A stretch of DNA of 64,000 nucleotides. Source: Circinella umbellata. Lineage: Eukaryota > Mucoromycota > Mucoromycetes > Mucorales > Lichtheimiaceae. The stretch lies in the NCBI GenBank assembly GCA_025093555.1, contig JAIWNF010000012.1, forward strand, positions 124,001 through 188,000. Reading direction: 5' to 3'. The notes beneath the pieces are model-generated. The model had not been told where the DNA came from and made no database searches. It saw nothing but the letters and a program-made list of their open reading frames with translations. How positions within the stretch are numbered: position 1 is the first letter of the stretch; each line of letters opens with the position of its first letter. Of this stretch, positions 12,384-21,797 are shown one piece after another. Both the position numbers and the translations under genes were made by a program.

Positions 12384-14051
12384 CAGTTGGAAGTTAGATT
12401 TGGCGGTGCATAATACAAATGAGCCACGGTTTTAAAGTTGAACTGTGCGAAGCAGCTCCAAGTTGCCGATCTCCAAAAATGGCATGGTTATAATTTTGAG
12501 CCAAGAGAGGTTTAACACACACATTAATGCGATGTCAAAAATACCTTTGATTATTCTACATTTGTTGTCATCATGGAAGACCATAACACCATTGATAATA
12601 ATATTAATACTGCTGACGGAAGAATTGTTCTATTTAAAAATTATATGAACTAGAAAGGTACCGCAGGGATCAGCTATAGACACAAAATGGAGAAAAAAAA
12701 AAAAAAAAGAAAGTTCAAGGAATCCACCAGTAGCAATGGTACGCCTTCATGTAAAATCCAAGGCCATACAATACAAAAAATGATATCAAAGTTGCGAAAA
12801 TGATCAATTTATTACAAGAATCTGAAGGCATGTCGATCAGCGCTGCTGCAAAAAAAGTTACCTTACCTTATTCGACCGTCAAACGACGAGTTGAACAATG
12901 GAACGAGACATGCGACAATGGGAAAGATGTATTTCCTGGCTCGTCCAAAAAGACTGGTGCTAAATTAAAGCTTATCAAAGAGCATACAGTTTTTATCTTT
13001 GAACAACCAACAATCAGCTGTAACAATGTGTTATCGACTCATTTTGTCAACACTCTAAAGATTTGACCATCACCAGCCGTGCTGTTAACAACCATATGCG
13101 CAAAAAATGGCCTCTAAACTACAAACGAACTGTCCATCAATTTGTCGCCCGTGATGATGATATAACTGTATTACAACGTTACGAATCTGTATCAGCATGG
13201 ATGGCACATGTAATCAATTTTTTTTCTGAGTGTGTTTTCATTGATGAGGCTGGATTCAATAAAAATATGCATTGCTCTCATGATTGGTGTGACGTTAAAA
13301 AGGCATGCAAAATCACTGTAGAAACAGAAAGTCCTATTGAAAGCTATTACCACTCATAGTGTTGTTACACTATCCAGACGAAAGGTTTGGGCACCAAGAA
13401 ACAAGAAAGTAAAGCAGATGCTGGTCCAGCACCCAAAAAAAGAACGGCTGGTAGTGGTTTTATGAGGTTCATTGAACAAGTACTTACTAATTTTGAAGGT
13501 CGTGATCTTTCGTATTGTTACCTTGTTATGGATAACACTGCTATTCATTAAACAATAGATGTCAATAATTGAATTACTGAACGTGGCTTTGAGATCAGTT
13601 ACCTCTAACCTTACTCTCCTTTCTTTGGGCCCAATCGATTAATTCTGGTCGAAGCTTGAAGACGTTGCCAATAAAAATCCTGCCTCAGTAAAAATTAATG
13701 CTAAGTTAAGTGATCGCATTAAAAGAGCATCAGAACACATTTCCTGCGAAGACTGTCAAGCTTGGATCAAGCATTCATTGACTTTTTGGGACCGTTGTTT
13801 AGCAGGCGAAAAAGGTTTATAAAAAATATAGCTATTTCTGCTAGTTACAAATAAATACAATAAACAATGGTTATATATTACAATTTATTTTGGATCATAT
13901 TTATTTTTATTATTTGATGGCCTATAATTATTTTCTGTAGCTTAATACAAGAATTGCATGGCTCATTTTCGTCAGCTAATCTAATTTTGGCCCACTTTCA
14001 AAACCAAGGCTCATTTTCATCTTTGGTGACCAAATTTAACTTCCAACGCTG
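12384..14051 (+). mobile_element. Decayed Tc1/mariner-type DNA transposon with TA flanks
   Basis: The element is bounded by TA dinucleotides (12382-12383 and 14052-14053). Its ends are inverted repeats of about 60 nt: the left end begins CAGTTGGAAGTTAGATTTGG and the right end, on the minus strand, CAGCGTTGGAAGTTAAATTT; both then contain an AATGAGCC..GGTTTT block. TA duplication and CAG ends are typical of Tc1/mariner. The interior (about 12800-13820) reads as a broken transposase: a helix-turn-helix (SISAAAKKVTLPYSTVKRRV), then FIDEAGFN, MDNTAIH and GPID.FWSKLEDV, corresponding to the three DDE/D catalytic blocks. Several stops and frame changes interrupt it, so it is not autonomous. It lies between the two SDR paralogues. 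Confidence 0.85.
12800..13821 (+). pseudogene. Tc1/mariner transposase remnant
   Basis: Pieces in different frames: 12800-13066 (N-terminal DNA-binding part), 13063-13359 (RAVNNHMRKKWPLNYKRT and the first catalytic Asp in FIDEAGFN), then about 13380-13550 (second Asp in LVMDNTAIH) and 13610-13821 (third acidic block in GPID.FWSKLEDVANKN, ending CLAGEKGL). At least two stops and two frame changes separate them. The order matches Tc1/mariner transposases, which cut and paste DNA at TA sites. No intact frame remains. Confidence 0.8.
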
Positions 14052-14820
14052 TACATCATTTTTTTAAGTGTGGATAAAAAAAATATATGAAATTTATAAG
14101 AGTGTTATTTTAGATATAATAATCGACATACGTATCATGCTTGTTTTTGCTCAATTTTCACTGTTGATTCTTATCACGATTATTGAAATAAATCTTTATG
14201 ATTATTATTGTTATTATTATAAAACATAATAACGGACTTTTTGGTTTAAATAAAGGTCATTTTGATAACTGTGGTAATTTTGATCATTAAAATGTTCTGC
14301 AAAGATATATATTATATATTGATTGATTATATCATTGCATGAAATACCAATAGGGAATTCCCGCTTGTTGCCATTGGTTGCAAATTTCACATAAAATTAT
14401 ATAAGACTTGTGAGACGTGAAAAAAAAGTAGGCTTTGTTCACATGAGTTACGTTACAAAAAATAAATAGACAGAAAAGAGAATAAATGTCTTTTTATATA
14501 TATATTTAACTACTAGTGTACTGTAACTTAAAAATGACATGCCAAAAAAAGACAAGATAACGAACCTATTAGAGTGAAACAAAATGTATACACGACATTG
14601 TATTTCCATAAAGTTAACTTCGTCTTGTTAACTATTATTACAGTACTGGTCGCTTAATGTTAGATATATTTTATATATAGCAATAAAATAAAAGTAAGAC
14701 ATCTAAAAAATATTTTATGATATACATCAAATTGGTGTTACAATTATTTTATTTTTATAGCGCTGAAAACAGGAATTCTATCATATGTATACGTAATACA
14801 CTTTATTTTTTCATTCTGAT
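14052..14820. other. Intergenic region holding one copy of a dispersed repeat
   Basis: No gene. Roughly 14150-14490 resembles 23880-24215 (see the repeat entries). The segment 14640-14820 is the 3' flank of the second SDR and resembles the 3' flank of the first. Confidence 0.6.
14150..14490. repeat. Diverged dispersed repeat, copy A
   Basis: Shares several blocks in the same order with 23880-24215: ATGCTTGTTT; CATTTTGATAA followed by GGTGGTAATTTT-like sequence and ATTAAAA; a CCCGC.TGTTGC..TTGGTT block; TTTCACATAAA; and GTGAAAAAAAA. The copies lie about 9.7 kb apart in the same orientation. The class (solo LTR, MITE or flanking duplication) cannot be told. Confidence 0.65.
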
Positions 14821-15908
14821 TTACAAACGATAATCCTTGATCTTTTCTTCATCCTGTCCGCAGAAAGTACCAGATAAATTCCGTGGAGGATTTGCTGCAA
14901 GAGCACCAAATACATGACCAGCTTGTTCTGGGGTAAGAAGTTTGCCAGATTCATGTAAGTCGATAAACATTTGATGGTGATCTTTCAGGGATTCTTTGCC
15001 TAATTATTGCTCATGGTTATATACCTCATGAGTAAGATGTGATAAAATCTAAAAGTTTTAATTATTATTACCTTCAGTACGAAGTATGCCTTGCATATCA
15101 GTATCAACAACACCAGGTTCAACAGCAATGGTAGTAATTTCAGGCTCTTCAATTGCTAATGTTGAAGTTAAATGATTTACAGCAGTCTTTGAACTTTTAA
15201 AGAAAGATTTAGCTTTCTTGGCTTACGTATAATATAAAAAAAAAAGATTCTCTATGACTTACGCTCCATATGCAGCACATCCAAGGAATGGTTGAAAAGC
15301 AATTGCAGATGATACCATAATAATTGAACCTTTTGATTTACGCAAATGAGGCAATGCTTCTTGAACTAGTGAAACAATAGAGAAAAAATTGATATCAAAT
15401 GAACTAAAAATAGAAGATGTTGTTGTAGTTAATGGATTATTCGTTTCACACTCTTATCTTTTTTTATTTTTTCAATCAATTATTTACCGTTTAAACTCTT
15501 CAATATTCACGTTAGCCACTGAGGCAAGAGGTTCAATAACACTGATAAACAAAGTTTTAAATTGAGTCAATATTTGTACACAGGTGTAATCACGTATTGG
15601 AACAAATAATAACTCTTTTTTTTTACTTACCCAGCATTTGCAATCAAAGCGTCAAGCTGACCCCATTTCTCGATAGCAGCGGCAACGGATTGTTTGATAA
15701 CTTGAGTGTCAGTAACATCACCAGCCACAGTAGTAATAGAATCAGCTTTTCCAAGTTTTGCTGCTTCAGATTCCAGTTCTTTGAGTAATTCAGCATTACG
15801 AGCGACAGCTACAAGGCGAGCATTAAATTTGGTCAAAGCACTTAAAGCAATTCCTTTACCAATACCACGCGAAGCGCCTGTGAGAAGAATAACGGGAGAT
15901 TCAGGCAT
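14821..15908 (-). CDS. Short-chain dehydrogenase/reductase, copy 2
   Basis: Five minus-strand exons, 15908-15631, 15541-15488, 15403-15263, 15193-15072 and 14999-14821, have exactly the same lengths as copy 1 (278, 54, 141, 122, 179 nt). It encodes 257 residues with TGASRGIG, the NAG motif, an active-site serine after the IIMVS-like strand and Y-GAS-K intact, so it is probably functional. It differs from copy 1 around the active site (AIAFQPFLGCAAYGASK against GAAARGYRGWAAYGSSK) and near the C-terminus, which may change the substrate. Most of exon 1 is nearly identical in DNA to copy 1, unlike the rest of the gene. It is flanked on both sides by Tc1/mariner relics. Confidence 0.9.
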
Positions 15909-16028
15909 ACTAGTTTGTTTGTTGTTAAGAATATAAATATGCAAGTCGAAAAGAGGAAAACCACAACTTTTAAACCGTCATAATGACTTTAAATAGATTA
16001 CCATGTTCCCTTATCTCTCCGAGTATCA

Positions 16029-16800
16029 TGTCTCCTATGACTAAAAAAAATGCCCGTCCTCGTACAACACCATCAAATAATAGTAACGAAAGGAACTACT
16101 CAATTACTGACAATGCCTATTTTCAAAAGTTTGCGACACTCAACTCTTACATTTGGAATCCAGCAAACTATTCAATGAAAACATATTCGTACTACCGAAT
16201 ACTTTCAATCTATTTATTCAAATATCCTTTTTTTAAACTATAGCAAACATCAGCGATCAAATACGCTATTATTAAACAGTTTCCGTCTCTTTTTTGTTTT
16301 TCCGCTCATGATGCTGAATTTTTACTTGTCGATAAATACCTTCCTCTGTGTAAATTACACTTCGAAAAGAATAATACCTCTGCCAAACTTTGTGCACTGG
16401 CATGTAAGTCAGCAACAAAATGTTTATTAATCGTTGTTATTCTTTTAAAAAGAATTCGGGTTTATGTTAGCCAATTCTTATGAATTCTTCCATTTATCTG
16501 AAAAAGAATTAGGTGAAATGATTCAACAAGTGTTTCAATTTTATGGTCGATTCTTAGATATGATACCAGAAGTTTTCTTTTATTGAGACAAGGATGTAGC
16601 AGTTTAAATGTCCCAAAATCTGGTAAAAATGTACTACTTGTATTCCTTCGTTCCTGGTTACAAATCATGAAGTTCGTGCTTTCTGAAAAGCCATCTTACT
16701 ACTGCTGTATTTGCTGAAAGAACATTTATTAAAAAAAAGACGCTTGTATCGAAGCCAAATTTCTATTTTTTGGAGCATGTTCACCTTGCGGGCAGTAACA
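16029..16800 (+). pseudogene. Broken unknown protein-coding relic
   Basis: Protein-like stretches in changing frames: from 16029 (MSPMTKKNARPRTTPSNNSN..YSITDNAYFQKF), then about 16249-16395 (KQFPSLFCFSAHDAEFLLVD, KLHFEKNNTSAKLCAL), then about 16460-16585 (ANSYEFFHLSEKELGEMIQQ), and a later piece with LLLRQGCSSLNVPKSGKN. Amino-acid composition is normal and unlike random AT-rich DNA, so this was probably a real gene or mobile-element gene. The family is not recognised. It lies beside a transposon relic. Confidence 0.4.
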
Positions 16801-16984
16801 CCGTTCTTGTCACGTATATTTTAAGAATCTGGGATAAGAAGCAGTCCTGAAAAGCGTGGGTGTCACAACAGAGTCTGTACCGCCATCTCTAAAACTAATA
16901 GCAGCATTGTAACTTTTCTGGCTGCGCCCCCACTGCATTCGATGGCGATCATCAAGAAACTCTCTTAGGCGCCCCGTTTTTTAT

Positions 16985-17640
16985 ATTAACGTGTTGAAAG
17001 TTAAATTTGGCTACCAGAAATAAAAATGGGGTACAACTTCGAAATGAGCCAAAATTATGTTTACGAAAATCTTTGAAAATAATGATATAAAAGAAATATA
17101 TACAATTCTTTTTCACCAGCCAAACAACGTCCCTGAAAAGTCAGCGATTGATTGATCCGCGCTTGATAGTCTTCCCGAAAAATGATACTTTGATGTCCTT
17201 GTGATGCAATCACTAATTAGCTTGTTATAAAGTCTTAATAAGGCAGAATCTCTGTTGACAACACCTTTAAACTTGGGCCAAAATAACTCTTCGGTTAGAT
17301 TTAAAAACGAAGCGTACCGTGGAAGGTAATTAATCTTGATTCCATGTTTTATGACGGATCCTTGACATCAACTGCTTTATGGATACGTAGCATCATTGTC
17401 TAGAACGAGACATTGATAAGAAATATTATTAGATTGAACATTAGTAAGTACTTTCTCAATAAACTTCATAAAATCATCACCAATGATTCCCTATTTATGT
17501 GTTTTTGGTCCATCTGCTTTTCTTTTTTTGGTTGTAGGTGCACGGACCTCTCATCTGGAAAATGTAATAGCACGCAACCAATCATTCTATACTTACAATT
17601 GGGTTCGATCAGTCAGTTTACGAAAGCGTATGAATTATAA
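16985..17640 (-). mobile_element. Second, truncated Tc1/mariner relic, inverted
   Basis: The left edge (about 16990-17055) carries a diverged copy of the terminal repeat: GTTGAAAGTTAAATTTGGC followed by an AAATGAGCCAAAATT block. Read on the minus strand from 17640 down, translated pieces match the end of the transposase at 12.8-13.8 kb: a FMKFIEKVLTNVQ piece, a degraded second catalytic block LVLDN, a FWPKFKGVV-like third block, and RINQSLTFQGRCLAGEKEL against IKHSLTFWDRCLAGEKGL. The N-terminal half and other terminus are missing. It lies on the opposite strand to the first copy. Confidence 0.75.
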
Positions 17641-18371
17641 GTGAGAGAGAAAGGAGTTGAAATATATGATAATATGTAATATGCTTCTACGCAAACAATT
17701 AATAATACACAAATTAAAAAGCTGTTGTGAATTCTTAAAGCCAAATTAATGACACAGCTCTGCACATTTATTTATTATAGTTGACATTATTTGTTATTAC
17801 CCCCGCCCTTGTTAATTAGCCTTTATCAATGTAGCTATTTAGCCGTAAAATATAAAGCAATCCCTCCTTTTTTTTTGCTTGTATTATATTTTATAAATTT
17901 TATAATAAAAGAGCTATTTTTTCCATCAAGTATTATATTACTTTTTATTTTCAAATTTGACAATGATTCTACCACCAAAAAAAAAATTAAAAAAAAAACT
18001 ATATGCTAAAATACATGTACAGACCTTTAACCAACACAAGAAATCTGGTTTATATGTAATGTAATACAGTATATACACCTTCGCTATTTTATATATAATG
18101 CATGTTAACTCCCAAGCCATCATCTATGCATAGAGGAATTATCACGCTGTGCTATACGTATATCGTAAATTCCGTGTTGGTGCATGAGATACCACGCTGT
18201 TTTTTACAGCGTGACAATTCCCTCCGTGTCCAGTGTATTATCAACCATGCTATTGTTTATCTCTAGTCCATCGAAACACATATTTGCTATATCACCATCT
18301 TTAATAATGGCACTGGGCGGTACCCGTATCAAAAGCTACTTTTTTTTATTCTAAAAAATATTCAACTTCGG
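17641..18371. other. Intergenic AT-rich region
   Basis: No gene is recognised. It contains poly-A/T runs and a short perfect hairpin at 18193-18212 (CACGCTGT, T-rich loop, ACAGCGTG). A related CACGCTGT also occurs near 18143. No coding pattern is visible. Confidence 0.5.
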
Positions 18372-18491
18372 ATGATCAACAACGTTTTTCTCTTGCATAC
18401 ATACACCAGTTATATTTGTATTGTCTTAACATTGGTGACAACATCGGTTACCTTTTTTACTTATCCTCTCTCTTTTACCATAAATGAAACA

Positions 18492-18838
18492 ATGTCAGCA
18501 CCTTCCATGTACCCAAGCTCTGCCTCCATGATGGGCGATGAGAAATTCAAGTTTGCTAATGTTGATGCGGTCATATTGACATTGTAGAATATGGACAAGT
18601 CAACAAAGATGCTGAAGATGGCTGGCTTGGAGGCCCATGTTGCTGCTGTTATCAAGCGCATGAAGGTCATGGCTGGCGGGGAGATGGTTGGCCAAACATA
18701 ATCCAACCAGAGCCATGACGTGACGAGCTTCATCATGAAGTTCTTCACCGAGTCGGTATTCAAGGGTGATCCATGGATACCGACTGAAAAGTGTGAATGC
18801 AATTGGATGGCTAGAAATGGAGCAACACAAAAAAAAAA
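18492..18838 (+). pseudogene. GC-richer unknown ORF with two in-frame stops
   Basis: From the ATG at 18492 one frame reads MSAPSMYPSSASMMGDEKFK, a stop, then MDKSTKMLKMAGLEAHVAAV..KRMKVMAGGEMVGQT, a second stop, then FIMKFFTESVFKGDPWIP to a poly-A run at 18829. The frame stays the same, only two stop codons break it, and the third codon positions are clearly richer in G/C than in neighbouring DNA. This suggests a recently dead or foreign-origin coding region, for example from a mobile element. The family is not recognised. Confidence 0.45.
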
Positions 18839-19191
18839 AAAAGAAGGTTCATGATACTAATTATTAGATAATTGTTTTCATACTTGTTGCACTATGCACC
18901 ACGGTAAAAATTTTGGTTAAAAGCCGTGAATAGATGTTATAATCAGTAAGTCGTGGTGAATAGAGGTTGATATAGGTTATAACAAAAAAAAAAGATGTTA
19001 TTTTTCGTGGTTTCACGTTAAAAAAATGGGTTAATATCAGTGAACTTTGGTTGAAGGAGTGATAAGTAGTTAATAAACGTTGACCATGGTGGTTTCGGAA
19101 TTATTTTTGTGAATTCTGGTTAGGTTCGATTAAAAAAAACGCGTAACGCGAATTCCCCCCTTCTTTTTTCTTGTTTAAGAATCATCTTAAC

Positions 19192-19709
19192 ATGGATCAA
19201 CAACAAGCGTCATTCCAATAATTAATTTAAGAGTTAGCAGCTGTACAAAGGCAATTAGCTTTAGTATCTGCGCAACCCACAGAAGCTACTACATCAAACA
19301 CGCCATTGCCAGTAGATAGAGTGATCCGACGTCCCCCTACACAGTCAAATGGGAAAACAGCTTTTATAAAAATAAAAAAACGACACACTTTGGACGTGAT
19401 CAGTCTTTCTAACAAATTCAACGAAGAAGATTTGGAAGTAAAGTACAACACAATCGAAAGCTATGCCAATACAAATGTAGACAGTCTTGCCAGATCAATT
19501 AGCCAAGATGGACAGAAAGAAATTATTCCAAAAGATGGGCTAAATTAAATAATGACGTGAAGAGTAATGCGATTGCAGATTTCGAAGCGATTGTATTACA
19601 AACGCAAAATATTCCATTGTATAAGTGCAAAACTCATTGGTGCGCAGAGCATATGCTGAGGGAAAGATGGGACAACAGATTTGGCTCTCGTGCTAAAAAG
19701 ACCAAGTAA
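19192..19709 (+). pseudogene. Unknown ORF broken by two stops and one frameshift
   Basis: Starts ATGGATCAACAACAAGC, has two stops within 13 codons, then a 100-codon frame (LAAVQRQLALVSAQPTEATT, VIRRPPTQSNGKTAF, KRHTLDVISLSNKFNEEDLE). Near 19535 the frame shifts to RWAKLNNDVKSNAIADFEAI, CKTHWCAEHMLRERWDNRFG and a stop at 19707. The Gln-rich start and C/H/W-containing end look like a protein from a repeated mucoralean family, but I cannot name it. Confidence 0.5.
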
Positions 19710-20292
19710 ATTAACTAATGCTCTGAACATGATTATTCAATGCTGGATATCCATGGTATTTCCAATTCACTATTATACAATTTTTTAAATATATTAGAAA
19801 AAACTAACGAACAGAAAACTGAGGGTAAGTTTATTAGCTTTCTCTCTCACTTTTTTTAAATTCTCAACAACAATAATCGTTCTAAACTGACGTACATATA
19901 CCTGGATTGCAGTGAGAGTTCAAGTTCTACTTCTACCACCAGTCTCGCTCAAACTTAAAAGTAAGCTCATTGTTTCTTATTGTATATATATATATATAGT
20001 GTGTATTATGAATCTACAAATGGTTATATGGTGCTCATTTGATCCTATATATAATGATTCATATAGCTGTGATTCTTCTTCTACGACCGCTCTTGCTCAA
20101 ATCCAAAAACACTGAGTAAAAAAAGTAAAAAGTAAAACTTTTTAATTGTTTCATCTACGTGTATAGTAAGTAGTATAAAAGAAACAATATATATAACCAT
20201 ATAAAATGTATATAATGAAATAAAGGATATACTGATTTTCAGTAAAATTCAACTGCTAGGGGTTATTTTACGTTGAGCACTTAGGTAAAATA

Positions 20293-20388
20293 TGTGAATA
20301 TTCAGTTATTATCTACGATCCGTTAATTTCGGTTACTTTCGATGAAATTGCCAAATTAACGGATGACGGATAATAACCGATATTCACA
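20293..20388. repeat. Long imperfect inverted repeat, possible MITE
   Basis: The left arm 20293-20332 (TGTGAATATTCAGTTATTAT..) pairs with the right arm 20351-20388, whose reverse complement begins TGTGAATATCGGTTATTATC. Both arms contain the GATCCGTTAATTT/CATCCGTTAATTT block and are separated by about 18 nt. A further GGTAAAATAT outside the left arm matches ATATTTTACC at about 20412-20421. Such structure suits a foldback element. Confidence 0.7.
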
Positions 20389-20690
20389 AATTATAACATA
20401 AAATCATTGAATATTTTACCGTGGTGTATAGCAGAGGTGGTACTACTGATGATGCTCAAAGGTAATCTATCCATATCCATATCTTTCTATTTTTTTTAAA
20501 AAAAATGATTATAATTCTAACACTATTTATCTATAACTTAAATATTACTACTGCTGTATTCTTTTTCTTATCAACAAAATGAAAACTGAGATGAATGTTA
20601 CTATTATTAAAAATGATTAATATCAGAATACTATTATGGGATAGACTGCATTTTTCGGACCAATGAGTATTCGAGTTGTGGGCTTTATCC

Positions 20691-20748
20691 TGTAAATCCT
20701 GTAAATCCTGTGAGTTAGAGCTTCTCACAGGATTTAGCAGGATTTACA
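20691..20748. repeat. Near-perfect hairpin of direct AAATCCTGT units
   Basis: The left arm 20691-20714 (TGTAAATCCTGTAAATCCTG then TGAG) and right arm 20724-20748 are reverse complements except for one extra base, with a 9-nt loop. The arm is itself made of repeated TGTAAATCC units. It looks like a transposon end or foldback element. A coding remnant begins shortly downstream. Confidence 0.75.
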
Positions 20749-20768
20749 GAATTATTTTACGGTGCGAA

Positions 20769-21797
20769 GGTATCCATTGCAAAAGCCATACCTCGTATCT
20801 ACACAGAGTACTGTGATTACCCAATGATCAAAACGAATATGATTGAAGAAGGTTAGTTTTTAAGAGGAGGATAGTCGATTCTTGAGGGAGTAAGTAGAAA
20901 GAAACTTTGTGAAAACATATTAATTGTTTTTTTTTTCGTTATTAAAAAAATGTAGGGTTACTGAAACCTCGAAACAATATTTTGAATACCGCTATTTGCC
21001 TCCCTCGGGCCCTTGACAAACTTGTCGAGAAAAACCAAAAATATGGCGAATTAGAAGATTCTTTGGATGATGGCGGTTTATTAGCATATTTACCCGACCC
21101 TTTCATTGCTGTTAATGAAATTGTATCTGAAAATGGCAAGAAACTTGTGGAATGTATATTGCTCAATGACACACATTGGATATTTGTTTCACATGTTGAG
21201 GCGTATTTGAGAGATGGGTCAGGATTGGATTCTTGCGCTCATGACAAGCTCGAAACGTATTATGAACAAGCTGAAGGAAGCATATTAACTAGCGGTCAAG
21301 GATACAGCAAGACAACTTGGGCCCAGATTATTATCTGATGGGGACGCGTGGAGTATATTGCTATGGCAGGATACTACGGAGAACGAGGCTCAATTAAAAG
21401 TAGAAATGCGTTTTGTGGCTGTATTTTATCGCATAAAGTTGCTGCTTTGTTCGAACCCAACAAAACGCTCAAGGTTCATACACTAATGGAACCAGCCAAA
21501 ACCATTTCTCATGTACGGCACCTAAGAAACTATTGCAACAGTAGCGCCAAGTTCTTGTGGTCATTCGACAGTAGAAGATTTGCAGAAGGGGGGTTGTTGC
21601 AATATACCCACTCGCTGGCACTTGCTCAAAAATACCGAAAGGTGAACAATACAAACGACGAAGTGCTTGTAATCCATTGTTACCTCCTTCTTTTCGGAAT
21701 CTCTTATTTTTATTTTTATTTTTATAACATTATCATTATTATCAATATCATCACGATTATTTTTTATATTAATCGGATTCGTTTCCACCTGAAGTGA
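20769..21797 (+). pseudogene. Unknown two-exon ORF with a single internal stop
   Basis: A possible first exon piece (about 20769-20852, SIAKAIPRIYTEYCDYPMIK) joins through a GT-AG intron (about 20853-20955) to a long frame from 20956: LDKLVEKNQKYGELEDSLDD, NEIVSENGKKLVECILLNDT, YYEQAEGSILTSGQGYSKTT. A TGA at 21336-21338 interrupts it, but the same frame continues to 21797 with MAGYYGERGSIKSRNAFCGC and FAEGGLLQYTHSLALAQKYR. Only one stop in about 280 codons suggests recent inactivation or an unrecognised intron. The family is unknown; a mobile-element protein is possible. Confidence 0.45.

Larger units (their letters stand above)
19710..20750. other. Repeat-rich spacer with two long hairpins
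   Basis: No intact gene. Two short serine-rich pieces (SSSSTSTTSLAQT near 19920 and SSSTTALAQIQKH near 20075) may be exon duplicates of a lost gene tail. Two imperfect palindromes (20293-20388 and 20691-20748) are listed separately. Confidence 0.5.

Noticed and set aside
17413..17640. 75-codon + strand ORF
   Set aside because: It is antisense to the inverted Tc1/mariner transposase remnant.
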